This document shows positions 1 through 8,853 of a DNA stretch of 64,000 nucleotides, one piece after another. Numbering within the stretch: position 1 is the first letter of the stretch; the number at the start of each line of letters is the position of its first letter. The notes beneath the pieces are model-generated. The model worked only from the letters and a program-made list of their open reading frames with translations, was not told the origin of the DNA and did not search any database. The stretch comes from Taishania sp045629585. Its GTDB lineage: Bacteria > Bacteroidota > Bacteroidia > Flavobacteriales_D > Crocinitomicaceae. Where the stretch lies: the NCBI GenBank assembly GCA_045629585.1, contig JAZQRM010000064.1, positions 76,722-140,721 of the forward strand, in the 5' to 3' direction. Position numbers and translations under genes: made by a program.

Positions 1-117
1 TTCTATCTCATTGATAACATCGTTTTGAAAAGATTGTTTATCCTGAGAACTTTCATTTGTTTTACAAGCTGCAAAAAGCAAGCCCATAAAGCTTAAGTAA
101 AAAAGAGTTTTAAACAT
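1..117 (-). CDS. Lipoprotein, N-terminal part only (runs off the window)
   Basis: The first 39 codons are visible, starting at an ATG whose first base is 117. A hydrophobic signal peptide ends in the lipobox-like LLFAAC, with Cys18 followed by a polar Lys/Asn/Ser/Gln-rich linker, so this looks like an outer-membrane or periplasmic lipoprotein. The start overlaps the stop of the upstream permease by 8 bases, which suggests translational coupling in one operon. Too little is present to name a family. Confidence 0.7.
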   Translation of the reverse strand, partial: MFKTLFYLSFMGLLFAACKTNESSQDKQSFQNDVINEIE

Positions 118-1426
118 ATTTTATTTCTTTAATAGTAGTTATCTTTTTACTGATGTAAAGTACAATTAATCCGATTAAAAGATTACCTAATCCCAATAGT
201 GATTCAGTTGTTTTTTGAGTCAAAACAAAATAGATTGTAAAAGCGTTTAAAGCTAAAAAAAGAATTGGGGTTATCGGATATAGGATTGTTTTATAGCCGT
301 CTTGCATCAAATGTTTTTTTCGTAGTCTTAGAATGAATATACTTCCAACAGTCATAAAAGTGAATAATTCTAAGCTAAAACCAACAAAAGTTAGAACGGT
401 TTCAAACTTTCCAGTGATTATTAGCAGAATCGTTATTATTGATTGAAATAGAATTGCAACATAGGGAGATCCTGTTTTATTTGTTTTTGACAGAAAGCCT
501 AAAGCTGGTATATCTTCACCGATGCGTTTTGTAATTCTTGGTCCAGCCATTATCATGGCACTAATACTGGATATTAATAGAATTGCAATTAATAGACTCA
601 TCATTTTTCCAACGGATACACCAAAAATGGCACTAGCGCTTACATGGCCAATTTCTAGTACACCTTTGAGACTTTCCTTTGGGACAGAATATAAAAAAGT
701 AAAGTTTAAAAGCAGATAGATGATACAAACAGTAAGTGTTCCCCAAAACAGTGAGCGAGGAAGGTTCTTTCTAGGATCTTTGATTTCTTCTGTCAAATAG
801 GTGGAAGCATTCCATCCACTATAAGCGTATCCAACATAAATAAGTGAAACCCAAAATCCAGCGCTCGTAATTTCGTTCCAACTATTGGAGTTTGGAAGAA
901 TGGATATAGTATGTGTTGGTGTAAAGTAAAAACCTGCAACGATAAACACAATTATAATTGCAATTTTTAAAGAGGTGAACACACGTTGAAAAAGGCCTCC
1001 TTTTTTTAGATTTATCACATGAATGAAAGTGACTATCAATACGACCAAAAGTGCACAATATTTAGAACTAATAGCTGGGAAAACAGATTGAACGTAACTG
1101 CCTAGGGCCATTGCAGCTAAGGCTACCGGAGCCGCAAAACCAATCGTTGATGATACCCATCCACTCAGAAAACCAACTGTTGGATGAATAAGTTTTGACA
1201 AGTAAACGTATTCACCTCCACTTTGTGGAAAGGTTACGGCTAATTCTGCATAAACGAACGCTCCACTTAAAGCAATAATCCCACCGATAAGCCATAAAAG
1301 TAGAATGCTAAAGGAACTATCAATTTCGAGTAACTGAAAACCGAGGCTAGTAAAAACTCCAGTTCCAATCATACTTGCCAGTACGATAGAGAAAGCAGTG
1401 AAAAAGCCAAACTTGTAGCTGTGCAT
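110..1426 (-). CDS. APC-superfamily amino acid permease
   Basis: 438-residue integral membrane protein with about 12 hydrophobic segments along its length. Residues 18-25 (SMIGTGVF) match the helix-1 GTG substrate-binding motif of amino acid-polyamine-organocation (APC) permeases, and the stretch around residues 60-80 (GAFVYAELAVTFPQSGGEYVY) is typical of the second helix and loop. It probably imports or exchanges amino acids at the inner membrane; the substrate cannot be read from sequence. A perfect -7 element TAGCTTTG lies at 1464-1471, about 37 bases before the ATG, without a clear -33 element. A lipoprotein gene overlaps its 3' end. Confidence 0.9.
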   Translation of the reverse strand: MHSYKFGFFTAFSIVLASMIGTGVFTSLGFQLLEIDSSFSILLLWLIGGIIALSGAFVYAELAVTFPQSGGEYVYLSKLIHPTVGFLSGWVSSTIGFAAPVALAAMALGSYVQSVFPAISSKYCALLVVLIVTFIHVINLKKGGLFQRVFTSLKIAIIIVFIVAGFYFTPTHTISILPNSNSWNEITSAGFWVSLIYVGYAYSGWNASTYLTEEIKDPRKNLPRSLFWGTLTVCIIYLLLNFTFLYSVPKESLKGVLEIGHVSASAIFGVSVGKMMSLLIAILLISSISAMIMAGPRITKRIGEDIPALGFLSKTNKTGSPYVAILFQSIITILLIITGKFETVLTFVGFSLELFTFMTVGSIFILRLRKKHLMQDGYKTILYPITPILFLALNAFTIYFVLTQKTTESLLGLGNLLIGLIVLYISKKITTIKEIKYV

Positions 1427-1566
1427 TTATAATGGTTTGATAGCGAAGTAATAGTATTTGCTACAAAGCTAACGGAATTATTGAATGCTTTCTTCTTATT
1501 TTTAAACTATTTAGCATGAAAAAAGTGATTTTTCGGTGTGTTTTTTTTTAGATGATAGATTATCAA

Positions 1567-2916
1567 TTAATTAATTCTCTTTTCGCTAGTGCCGTCTTCA
1601 TAAATGTATATTTTTAATCCGACTGCATACTCATTAACATCTTGACCAATTATATTAACGATACGAACAATTTTTTTATAATCTGAGCTGTTGTCAATCA
1701 GCAAAGTTGATAATCGATTGGATGTTCCGTATTGGTTATGTTCAACTAATCGATAATAATTTATTGTTTTATTGTATTCATTGTCTATTAGTGTGTAATT
1801 GCTTTTATTTTCATCTATTTCCACCTGTCCCAAGGTCTTCCACTCAAAACCATCTGAACTTTGTTCAATAGTGAAATAAGATACCTTTTGATGATAAATA
1901 GCGCTCCATTTTAATTCATTTATTCCATTTTTATTCTGACCCGTAAAGCTTAATAAGTTTACAGATAAAGAGAGTAGAGAACAATTTGTTGATGCAGTTC
2001 CACCTGTCTGACTAAAAGAAATATATCCTGGATTATTACTGTAGTTAGTAAGTAAGATCATGTAGATTTGATTGGTTAGAGCTGCAGGAGGGGTAGATAA
2101 ACCTGAGCCGACACCTCCTGTGCTTCCAAGCGCAATTGTTTCTGTGTAAGAAGGAGAAAAACTACATTGCAAGGGAGGGTGCTGGTTGGTGTGGATTCCA
2201 ATACAAGCCTCTGAGGTATTATTGTATGGTCCCCACATTGCGAAGTCAATATCTCGTTGTGCTCCTGTTCCATCTGAATTTTGAGTTTGCTGTAAACTAA
2301 TCACTAAATCACCTGAATTTTCGATTTGCATATAATACCACACTGGATTCGGTTGTGAACCGAGGCAACCAAAATCAGCACCAGTTGCACTTGTTGTATT
2401 TATTGAATTTGGGAAATTATACGTTGATGATGTACAAAATGGGGCGGCAAGGGAACAAACGGCTCCTCCATTTTTATCAACTGATTCAAAATATGTACTA
2501 CTTGTATTTGTTATTTCTGCAGTAAAACCACTATATACGAGGGAAGAATTACTATGAAAATATATCGTTAAACAACCCGATTCATGTTTTGAAATAATTG
2601 TACCTGGATTTGTTACCCCAGATAGTTCAATTGATTCTCCAATTAATTTGTTATTGTGATAGATTCTTAAAATATCTTCTCCTTTTTCAGTCTCAAATTC
2701 ATTAAAGTCTAGTTTGATAAAATGAGCTGAGTCAGTAGGGCAAATCGTTTTCACAAATGATTCATTGTTTTTATACTTTGATGTTTCTCCCCCCGAATCA
2801 GTTAGCATTCCACCATTAATAAAAACGGTTGTTTCATCTGATATTTTATATTGTTGGCCTAGAAGAATATAAAATGCAGAAAAAAATAGAACTAAGGTAG
2901 TAAGTAGGTATTTCAT
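1567..2916 (-). CDS. Secreted CUB-domain protein, paralogue 1
   Basis: 449 residues. A signal peptide (about 1-20) is followed by a CUB-like beta-sandwich (about 22-135), then a Cys-rich region containing NPVWYYM and DIDFAMWGPY (about 150-310), and a fibronectin-like segment typical of T9SS cargo (LLSFTGQNKNG...YYRLVEHNQYG). The C-terminus is not a classical sorting domain. It ends in a short motif of the form LGQ-x-V...G-x-x-I-x-x-x-x-DGT-x-x-K-x-x-N. Expected outside the cell or at the cell surface; its ligand is unknown. The gene directly downstream of its paralogue (3147-4502) has the same domain order and C-terminal motif, indicating a tandem duplication. Confidence 0.75.
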   Translation of the reverse strand: MKYLLTTLVLFFSAFYILLGQQYKISDETTVFINGGMLTDSGGETSKYKNNESFVKTICPTDSAHFIKLDFNEFETEKGEDILRIYHNNKLIGESIELSGVTNPGTIISKHESGCLTIYFHSNSSLVYSGFTAEITNTSSTYFESVDKNGGAVCSLAAPFCTSSTYNFPNSINTTSATGADFGCLGSQPNPVWYYMQIENSGDLVISLQQTQNSDGTGAQRDIDFAMWGPYNNTSEACIGIHTNQHPPLQCSFSPSYTETIALGSTGGVGSGLSTPPAALTNQIYMILLTNYSNNPGYISFSQTGGTASTNCSLLSLSVNLLSFTGQNKNGINELKWSAIYHQKVSYFTIEQSSDGFEWKTLGQVEIDENKSNYTLIDNEYNKTINYYRLVEHNQYGTSNRLSTLLIDNSSDYKKIVRIVNIIGQDVNEYAVGLKIYIYEDGTSEKRIN

Positions 2917-3092
2917 GATACTAATAATTGCGTTATAATGTGATTAATAATCCATTAATGGAGGCAGATTGTCAGTAAAATGTGTGTAGGTTTTTTAATC
3001 CAATGTAAAGCATTGAGTTAAATACAAAGTCTATTGTAAGTTACTAAAAGCAAATTAGAGTGTGAAATTTTTAACTTTTTTAAAGAATTATT

Positions 3093-3125
3093 TAAGAGCC
3101 CGCTAAATTAACAGGCTCTTTTTGT
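3093..3125. terminator. Hairpin between the two CUB genes
   Basis: AAGAGCC pairs with GGCTCTT around a 13-base loop. The T-run is stronger on the plus strand, but the flanking genes are both on the minus strand, so it most likely ends or attenuates transcription of the 3147-4502 gene. Confidence 0.5.
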
Positions 3126-3146
3126 ATTGGAATAAAGTGTGTTTTC

Positions 3147-4502
3147 TTAGTTAAATACTTTTAAACTTGTTCCGTCATCGAATAAGAAAATTTTAATTCC
3201 CGGCGTATTTCGATCAACTTGCTGACCTAATGTATTAATGATTTTTGTGCTTTCGTGCTTTTCTATTGAGTTGTCTATAGCCAATGTGTTGAGCTCAGTT
3301 CGTTCCCCGTTATTATTGTATTCAACTAATCGGTAATAGTTTGTAGTTTGTTTATAGTTACTATGTTTTACCTCATAAACAGGATGCATTTCATTAGGGG
3401 GGATGGCGTCTACCGTTTCCCAGTAATACCCATTTGTACTATGCTCTATTTCGAAATGAGCTGTAAAATTTGAAAAAATAGTTGACCATGAAATGATGTT
3501 TTGATTTTTAATATTTTTTCCTTTAAAAGAGGTAAGGTTTATTGAAAGCGGTATTATGGAACAATCAACAGTACCTGTTCCCCCTGTTTGGTTAAAGGAA
3601 ATATATCCCGTTTGATTACTATAATTGGTTAATAAAACCATGTATATTTGACCGGATACTGCATTTGGAGGTATTGTTCTACCAGTAGACGTTCCACCTG
3701 TTTCTCCTAATGCGATTGTCTCTTGGTGGGAGGAAGAGTAACTACATTGAATAGGTGCAAGTGGATTGGTATTCGTAATGATACGGTCACAAGCTTCTGT
3801 TGTGGTTGAAAATGGACCCCACATGGCAAAGTCAACATCTAGTGAAGCACCTGTACCATTTGCATTTGCAGTTTGAACCAAATCTAAAATAATTGAACCT
3901 GATTGTCCAATTCTCATGTAATACCACACAGGATTTGGTCTGGAGGATAGACATCCAAAATTACCACCAGTTGCCGCTGGTTGCCCAGTTGAATTAGGGA
4001 AGTTATAATTGGAGGAAGCGCAAAATGGTTCGGCAACAACACAATTGTTATTTCCAGCTTTATCCAAATTCGTTGGATAAGGGGTGGAAACCTCTTCAAT
4101 TTTTATTTTAAATCCACTAAAATTTTCATTACCATCACTATTGAAGTACAATTGTAAACATCCATTCTTGTTTTTAGAGGTAATTATTTCTGGATGCATT
4201 TGACCCGAGAATTGATATAACTCTTGGGATAATGAATCTACAATAACGGTTAAAATATCGATCTCTTTTTCAGTGTCAAATTCAAGGAAAGTTAATTCAA
4301 TATATTTACCATTATCCTCGGGACATATCGTTAAACTTAATTGTTCGTTATTACTATAGTTTTGTTCTTCTCCACCAGAATCAAATAAGATGGCATTTGC
4401 TGTTTTGATCTTTCCATCTTGGATCTTTAATACTTGACTGTTTGCGTTGTAAGTAAAGACTAAAAACCACAATAGGGGATGAAATATTCCGTTCATAAGC
4501 AT
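3147..4502 (-). CDS. Secreted CUB-domain protein, paralogue 2
   Basis: 451 residues with the same order as the gene at 1567-2916: signal peptide (about 1-22), CUB-like domain with NNEQLSLTICPEDNGKYIEL (about 50-70), central Cys-rich domain containing NPVWYYM and DVDFAMWGPF, a T9SS-cargo-type segment (SINLTSFKGKN...YYRLVEYNNNG), and a short C-terminal motif with LGQQVD and DDGT. Start uncertain: ATG codons occur at 4502 and 4496 in the same frame (MLMNG), and neither has a ribosome binding site. Probably surface-exposed or secreted; function unknown. Confidence 0.75.
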   Translation of the reverse strand: MLMNGIFHPLLWFLVFTYNANSQVLKIQDGKIKTANAILFDSGGEEQNYSNNEQLSLTICPEDNGKYIELTFLEFDTEKEIDILTVIVDSLSQELYQFSGQMHPEIITSKNKNGCLQLYFNSDGNENFSGFKIKIEEVSTPYPTNLDKAGNNNCVVAEPFCASSNYNFPNSTGQPAATGGNFGCLSSRPNPVWYYMRIGQSGSIILDLVQTANANGTGASLDVDFAMWGPFSTTTEACDRIITNTNPLAPIQCSYSSSHQETIALGETGGTSTGRTIPPNAVSGQIYMVLLTNYSNQTGYISFNQTGGTGTVDCSIIPLSINLTSFKGKNIKNQNIISWSTIFSNFTAHFEIEHSTNGYYWETVDAIPPNEMHPVYEVKHSNYKQTTNYYRLVEYNNNGERTELNTLAIDNSIEKHESTKIINTLGQQVDRNTPGIKIFLFDDGTSLKVFN

Positions 4503-4862
4503 CGTTTAATATTGTTTGAATAGACATGATGATGATTTTTCGTGAATAATAGTAGATGACAAATAATTGTGAATGGATAATTTTTATGGATTTTAAAACT
4601 TTGGAAAAAGTATGGGATGTAGTAGTGAGAAACGATCTAAAAATGGAAAAGAGTGGACGGGAAGGTAGAGACGATTTTCGCTCTTGAGGTACCTGCTCAT
4701 TTCTTAAAGATTGAACATCAATGGATGTTGGATTTGTCGTTTCCTTAGTAATTGTCATAACAAGTAAAAACTTGCGATTTGTTTTGTTAGGGAAATAACA
4801 AATATATCTTTTTTACAGGTTATTTTAACAGAAAAAAGTGATGAAATTTTAAAGTAATTCTA
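4503..4862. other. 360-base stretch without a convincing gene
   Basis: A perfect minus-strand -7 element (TATATTTG) lies at 4799-4806. If it serves the CUB gene at 3147-4502, the leader is about 290 bases long. A minus-strand open frame of 125 codons starts at an ATG at 4758 and runs into the CUB gene in another frame. Its residues show no domain or signal peptide and it looks like chance. No terminator-grade hairpin or RNA gene was recognised. Confidence 0.4.
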
Positions 4863-5321
4863 TTATTCAATGAAATTGTCTTGCTTTTTCAATAATTCAG
4901 TAATCGATTCGGCGTAGGATTTGAGGTTGTCTAATAAGGATTGCCAACCATTTTCTTGAACATCAATAGGCTGTTCTTCAATAGAATCAATGACAAGTTG
5001 CACATCTGTCATATCGTGTAGACTACTAAATGTTATATCTAATGAACGGCCGTCCTCTAACAGTATATTAATATGTTTATTAAAATCTATTTTTTCATAA
5101 GTACCACCATATTGTAAAAAAATGGAGTGGTCATGCGTCATCAAAATAACTTTTATTTTCCCACCAATTTTCAAATCACTTTCTGCTACCTTAACAATCC
5201 ATTCAGGTGAACTCTTTGCCCATTTTTGCATGTGTTGCGGAGAATTAAACGCCTCCCATGTTAATTCTATTGATTGATTAATAAGGGTTTTGACCGTGAT
5301 TGAAGATGTTTTATTCAACAT
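4863..5321 (-). CDS. SRPBCC / AHSA1-family protein
   Basis: 152 residues, the usual size for START-like SRPBCC proteins of the Aha1-C (activator of Hsp90 ATPase homologue) type. The N-terminal TVKTLINQSIELTWEAFNSPQHMQKW and SPEWIVKVAESDLKIGGK follow the family pattern, in which a helix-grip fold encloses a hydrophobic ligand. Cytoplasmic, no signal peptide; ligand unknown. It is a single-gene unit with its own near-perfect promoter (5347-5378). Confidence 0.85.
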   Translation of the reverse strand: MLNKTSSITVKTLINQSIELTWEAFNSPQHMQKWAKSSPEWIVKVAESDLKIGGKIKVILMTHDHSIFLQYGGTYEKIDFNKHINILLEDGRSLDITFSSLHDMTDVQLVIDSIEEQPIDVQENGWQSLLDNLKSYAESITELLKKQDNFIE

Positions 5322-5346
5322 ATGTGGTAGTAGTTTGGTTTACTAA

Positions 5347-5378
5347 CAAATATAACGGACTACCTTTCATTTACCAAA
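5347..5378 (-). promoter_or_regulatory. Promoter of the SRPBCC gene
   Basis: Reads TTTG (5375-5378), 20-base spacer, TATATTTG (5347-5354) on the minus strand, matching the Bacteroidetes primary sigma factor consensus. The predicted leader is about 20-25 bases. Confidence 0.75.
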
Positions 5379-5393
5379 TTAACGGACATATTT

Positions 5394-7064
5394 TTAGAAA
5401 GGAATTTCGGCTTCAAATGTCATCATTTCTTTACTGATAGGATGTTTAATGGTCAACTTCCCCGCGTGTAAATGTAAGCGATCAGCGGGTTTTCCATATA
5501 AATCATCACCAACAATTGGAGTTCCCAATCCTAATTGATGTGCTGAATGTACACGTAATTGATGGGTGCGACCTGTAAGTGGATGATACTCAATCAACGT
5601 CTTGTGTTTTTTCACTGAAATCACTTTGAAATCTGTGATTGCACGTTTTCCATAATCATAACAAACCATTTGTCTTGGACGATCATCTAAATCTACTCGA
5701 AGTGGTAAATCTATTTGTCCTGTGGGTTGTTTTATGATTCCGTCCAATAAGGCATAATAGGTTTTGTCAACGGTTCTTTTTGTAAATTGATCTTGCAAGA
5801 AGTGATAAACTTCCATTGTTTTGGCAATTAGCAAAATACCTGATGTGGACATATCTAAACGATGTACCACTAATGGTCCTGTTGCATTTGGTAGATAATC
5901 GCGCATTCTAGTTTGCACCGAATCGTCAATATTTTTTCCTGGTACAGATAACATTTCTGATGGTTTATTGACAACAACGATGACATCATCTTCATAAATG
6001 ATTGGTAATTTTTTACCAATTGATGGGGTTTTAAGTAAGGGGTTTTCTTCCACATCCAATCCTTCTAACATGTACGACAAGATCGGTTCACATTTACTTT
6101 TACAAGCAGGATAATAGTTTTTATGTTGTCTGACCTCTGAACCAGGTGATGCTCCCCACCAAAATTCAGCCATTGCAACTGGTTTTAGATCATGCTGATA
6201 AGCATAGTGAAGTAATTTCGGAGCACAGCATTCTCCAGCTCCAGCCGGAGGTATTATGTTAAAAGGCTCAAAAATCTTCAATAAAGATTTTTGTTGTCCA
6301 TCTGCATTGAGAAAGTAATAATGATCAAATATCTTACGTTGTAATTTCCCACTAAGTGATTTTCTAAGTTCTCGTAAGCTTGCTATTTGGTTTTCAAAAT
6401 CTTCTAAACGAATGGTCGCTTCATTTACATTATCTTTTAACTGCCTTGTAATGTGTTTGAGGTATAGCTGTTCATTGACGCTTTCTTTGCGTAATTGTTC
6501 TCTCTGTTCCTCTGTGATAGCACTAGACCTTAAAGTTTCCCTTTTTTCTTTATTTTCTTTAATTAGACTTTTAGTTGATGCAATTTTCTCAATTTTCTCT
6601 GTTATTGCTAGTTCTAATTGATTTTTTAGTTCGTCTAATTTTCCACTAGTGATTAATTGTTCTAGTTCATCATTTGCTTTGTTTATATCAACTTGGTCAA
6701 TTCTAAAAAACGAGTTGGCGGCTAAAATATCATAAACTGGTGGAACGAAAAGTTGGTGTTCATTTGAGTCTGCAAGTTTCCCTGAAAATGCTGAAATATA
6801 ACCTAATTTCCCATTTTGATGTTGAACAACAAGTACACCAAACATTTTTCCAATGATTAGACCTTCTTGTTGAGGATCTAGTCCAAAGTTATGTGTGAAA
6901 TGTTTCTGATTTTCCAAATAGTTTTGTAATTCTTCACTAGCAATTCTAGCTAATCTAGAAGGGGAGTAATATAAAGGGAAATTAAATTGTTGTGGTAAAT
7001 CGATGTCGGAAACATCTGAATTAAATGTAATCCATTTATCTGGAAAAATGGTGTTGCTGTTCAT
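5394..7064 (-). CDS. RluA-family RNA pseudouridine synthase with long N-terminal extension
   Basis: 556 residues, about twice the usual RluA size. The C-terminal 210 residues form the synthase: VVNKPSEMLSVPG (about 365-376), catalytic Asp404 in HRLDMSTSG, and the RTHQLRVH motif near the end. It isomerises uridine to pseudouridine in rRNA or tRNA; the target is unknown. The N-terminal half has a small beta-rich region (about 70-120), a long charged coiled coil (about 130-245) and a Cys-bearing region with Cys279-Cys280 and Cys321/Cys325 that could bind a metal. Similar long forms are known in some Gram-negative bacteria. Transcribed from the promoter at 7069-7096, probably without a leader. 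Confidence 0.88.
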   Translation of the reverse strand: MNSNTIFPDKWITFNSDVSDIDLPQQFNFPLYYSPSRLARIASEELQNYLENQKHFTHNFGLDPQQEGLIIGKMFGVLVVQHQNGKLGYISAFSGKLADSNEHQLFVPPVYDILAANSFFRIDQVDINKANDELEQLITSGKLDELKNQLELAITEKIEKIASTKSLIKENKEKRETLRSSAITEEQREQLRKESVNEQLYLKHITRQLKDNVNEATIRLEDFENQIASLRELRKSLSGKLQRKIFDHYYFLNADGQQKSLLKIFEPFNIIPPAGAGECCAPKLLHYAYQHDLKPVAMAEFWWGASPGSEVRQHKNYYPACKSKCEPILSYMLEGLDVEENPLLKTPSIGKKLPIIYEDDVIVVVNKPSEMLSVPGKNIDDSVQTRMRDYLPNATGPLVVHRLDMSTSGILLIAKTMEVYHFLQDQFTKRTVDKTYYALLDGIIKQPTGQIDLPLRVDLDDRPRQMVCYDYGKRAITDFKVISVKKHKTLIEYHPLTGRTHQLRVHSAHQLGLGTPIVGDDLYGKPADRLHLHAGKLTIKHPISKEMMTFEAEIPF

Positions 7065-7068
7065 ACTA

Positions 7069-7096
7069 CAAAGATAGTAGTTATCTCTCTTTTCAA
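7069..7096 (-). promoter_or_regulatory. Promoter of the long RluA-type gene (leaderless)
   Basis: TTG (7094-7096), 17-base spacer, TATCTTTG (7069-7076), then exactly 4 bases to the ATG. The predicted start of transcription falls on or next to the start codon. Confidence 0.75.
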
Positions 7097-7110
7097 GGTT
7101 TATCCAAATA

Positions 7111-7138
7111 AAAAAGGCACTAATTAAAGTGCCTTTTT
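7111..7138 (-). terminator. Terminator of the ygiD-NlpE/META operon
   Basis: AAAGGCAC pairs with GTGCCTTT around an 8-base loop, followed on the minus strand by a T-run. It lies just after the stop of the NlpE/META gene. Confidence 0.8.
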
Positions 7139-7140
7139 GT

Positions 7141-7881
7141 TTATTTCATTTTCACATTTTGAAATTTCAGTAGAATTTTTCCATCCGCTTTATCCAAAAG
7201 CCAAAGCTCTTTTTCTGTTGCTTTATAATGTACAACTTTGGTTAGGTAGTAGGAAAAACCATCTTCTATTTTCATTTCAGAACACATCATTCTTCCGGAA
7301 GCCAAGGCTCCTAAAGAAATTTCTCCTTGAAAAGGAACCGTGTATCCACCGCTGAAACGATTGCAACTAAACGAACCGAATGCTAAGAGGAAATCTGATT
7401 GAAACGTAATGTAAGCTTCATTTTGCGAAGCTGGCAGAGTAGAAATACTCACTCCATTTATTTCTGTTAACTTCCAATATTGATCCATTAAAAGCGGATC
7501 TTTAAAAAACTTGTAAAGTTGATTGTTTCCGTTTTGCGATAAACTATTTTCTCTTACTTTCAAAACTAGATCAACATTTGGTGTTCCAATTAAAGTAACT
7601 TCAGAACCGATTGTATTCCATTTAAATTTTCCTTTTATGGTTTGGGGACTTGTTCCGTCGCCGTATAATTTTAATGTATAGGTTTCGTTAGCTAATAATT
7701 CGACCGTTGCGGTTTGCATTGATCCAATTTCTAATGTGCCCGAATAGTTACCAGCCCAATCTAAGGCGTTTCTACTCGAGTGATCATCTACTTTTTGAGT
7801 ATGTTTAGCCGTTTTTATTGAGGAACAACTTGTAATACTTGTGACTAGAAGAAGGGATAAAAAAAATGCAATTTGTTTCAT
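7141..7881 (-). CDS. Lipoprotein with NlpE-like and META (HslJ-like) domains
   Basis: 246 residues. The signal peptide ends at a lipobox (SITSC, Cys19). Residues about 42-130 resemble the NlpE N-terminal barrel (WAGNYSGTLE...YTLKLYGDG...IKGKFKW), and residues about 134-243 form a META/HslJ domain (YWKLTEINGV...FGSFSCNRFSGGY...MMCSEMKIEDGF). Both domains are linked to envelope stress and metal or novobiocin resistance in other bacteria. Probably anchored in the outer membrane facing the periplasm. It follows ygiD after 10 bases on the same strand and ends at a strong terminator, so the two form an operon. Confidence 0.85.
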   Translation of the reverse strand: MKQIAFFLSLLLVTSITSCSSIKTAKHTQKVDDHSSRNALDWAGNYSGTLEIGSMQTATVELLANETYTLKLYGDGTSPQTIKGKFKWNTIGSEVTLIGTPNVDLVLKVRENSLSQNGNNQLYKFFKDPLLMDQYWKLTEINGVSISTLPASQNEAYITFQSDFLLAFGSFSCNRFSGGYTVPFQGEISLGALASGRMMCSEMKIEDGFSYYLTKVVHYKATEKELWLLDKADGKILLKFQNVKMK

Positions 7882-7891
7882 GTAAATAAGA

Positions 7892-8776
7892 TTAAATGAA
7901 TTTAAACGAAGTCATGGTTAAAGATCCAGCAACTGCTTTGTCATTGAAAACTTCAACCTTTGCGGACTTTCCACTGGCTCCAAGTGCATATAATAATGGA
8001 AGATAATGTTCTGCTGTTGGAATGGCCATTTTCCAAGCTTCTCCTTGATTCTGAAATTGAATTAGTCGATCAAATTCACCATTTTTCACATAGTTTTTCA
8101 TCTCCAAATCAGCCTGTAACGCCCAGTCGTAACCAAATCCAGAAACATTCAATTTGTCCCAAGCAACATTTCTCAAATTGTGAACAATGTTTCCGCTTCC
8201 AATAATTAACACACCTTTATTACGTAAAAATTGCAATTCTTTTGCTAATTCAAAATGTTCTTGCGGTGTTTTATAAACATTTAACGAAAGTTGAATCACT
8301 GGAATATTCGCTTTTGGATATAAATGCTTGATAACAGACCAAGCTCCGTGGTCTAATCCCCATTGATCATCGAGATGTATGTCAGTGTCAATAATTTTCG
8401 TTTGTATCTCTTTCGCTAAAGTTGGTGAACCTGGCGCTGGATACTGCACATCAAATAAAGCTTTTGGAAAACCTCCAAAATCGTGAATGGTTGTTGGTTG
8501 TTCCATCGCCGTTACTCGTGTTCCGTATGTTTCCCAGTGAGCAGAAATACAAAGGATAGCATTAGGCGTTGGTATATTTTTAGCTGTATTTCTAAATCCT
8601 TCCACAAACTCATTTTCTTCAATAGCATTCATTGGGCTACCGTGTCCAAGAAAAAGAACGGGCATTTGTTCTGTATTTGAAAAATTAGCAATTAAATTGC
8701 TGGCATTGGCATATTTCATAGTTGCACCGATTAATGGAATTGTTGCAAGGGTTTTTAGAAATGTACTTCTTTTCAA
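7892..8776 (-). CDS. ygiD: YgiD-type extradiol dioxygenase (4,5-DOPA dioxygenase family)
   Basis: 294 residues including an N-terminal, possibly Tat- or Sec-directed leader (MKRSTFLKTLATIPLIGA). The LigB-type catalytic domain carries the expected metal-binding histidines: GHGSPMNAI near residue 45, HDFGGFP near 100, LDHGAWSVIKH near 140, and a late His in AEHYLPLLYALG. The family opens catechol rings, classically L-DOPA, but the natural substrate in this lineage is unknown. The only plausible start that keeps the leader is TTG (8774-8776), as no in-frame ATG lies upstream. It shares an operator-like palindrome with the pirin operon. Confidence 0.88.
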   Translation of the reverse strand: MKRSTFLKTLATIPLIGATMKYANASNLIANFSNTEQMPVLFLGHGSPMNAIEENEFVEGFRNTAKNIPTPNAILCISAHWETYGTRVTAMEQPTTIHDFGGFPKALFDVQYPAPGSPTLAKEIQTKIIDTDIHLDDQWGLDHGAWSVIKHLYPKANIPVIQLSLNVYKTPQEHFELAKELQFLRNKGVLIIGSGNIVHNLRNVAWDKLNVSGFGYDWALQADLEMKNYVKNGEFDRLIQFQNQGEAWKMAIPTAEHYLPLLYALGASGKSAKVEVFNDKAVAGSLTMTSFKFI

Positions 8777-8801
8777 AGTTGATTTTTTTATTCTTAACCT
8801 A

Positions 8802-8849
8802 CAAAGATAGGTGGATTATACGCCAATAAAGTTAATGTAGATTAAGAAA
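8802..8849 (-). promoter_or_regulatory. ygiD promoter with operator-like palindrome
   Basis: The -7 element TATCTTTG lies at 8802-8809. The palindrome TTAAT-N4-ATTAA lies at 8832-8845, 22 bases upstream of it. The minus-strand string TTTCTTAATCT followed by nnATTAA recurs at the pirin promoter with the same 22-base spacing, suggesting a shared transcription factor site near -40. Confidence 0.6.
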
Positions 8850-8853
8850 TGGT

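Noticed and set aside
4381..4758. Minus-strand 125-codon open frame upstream of and overlapping the CUB gene
   Set aside because: No domain, no signal peptide, overlaps a well-supported gene in another frame; kept only as a remark on the intergenic stretch.
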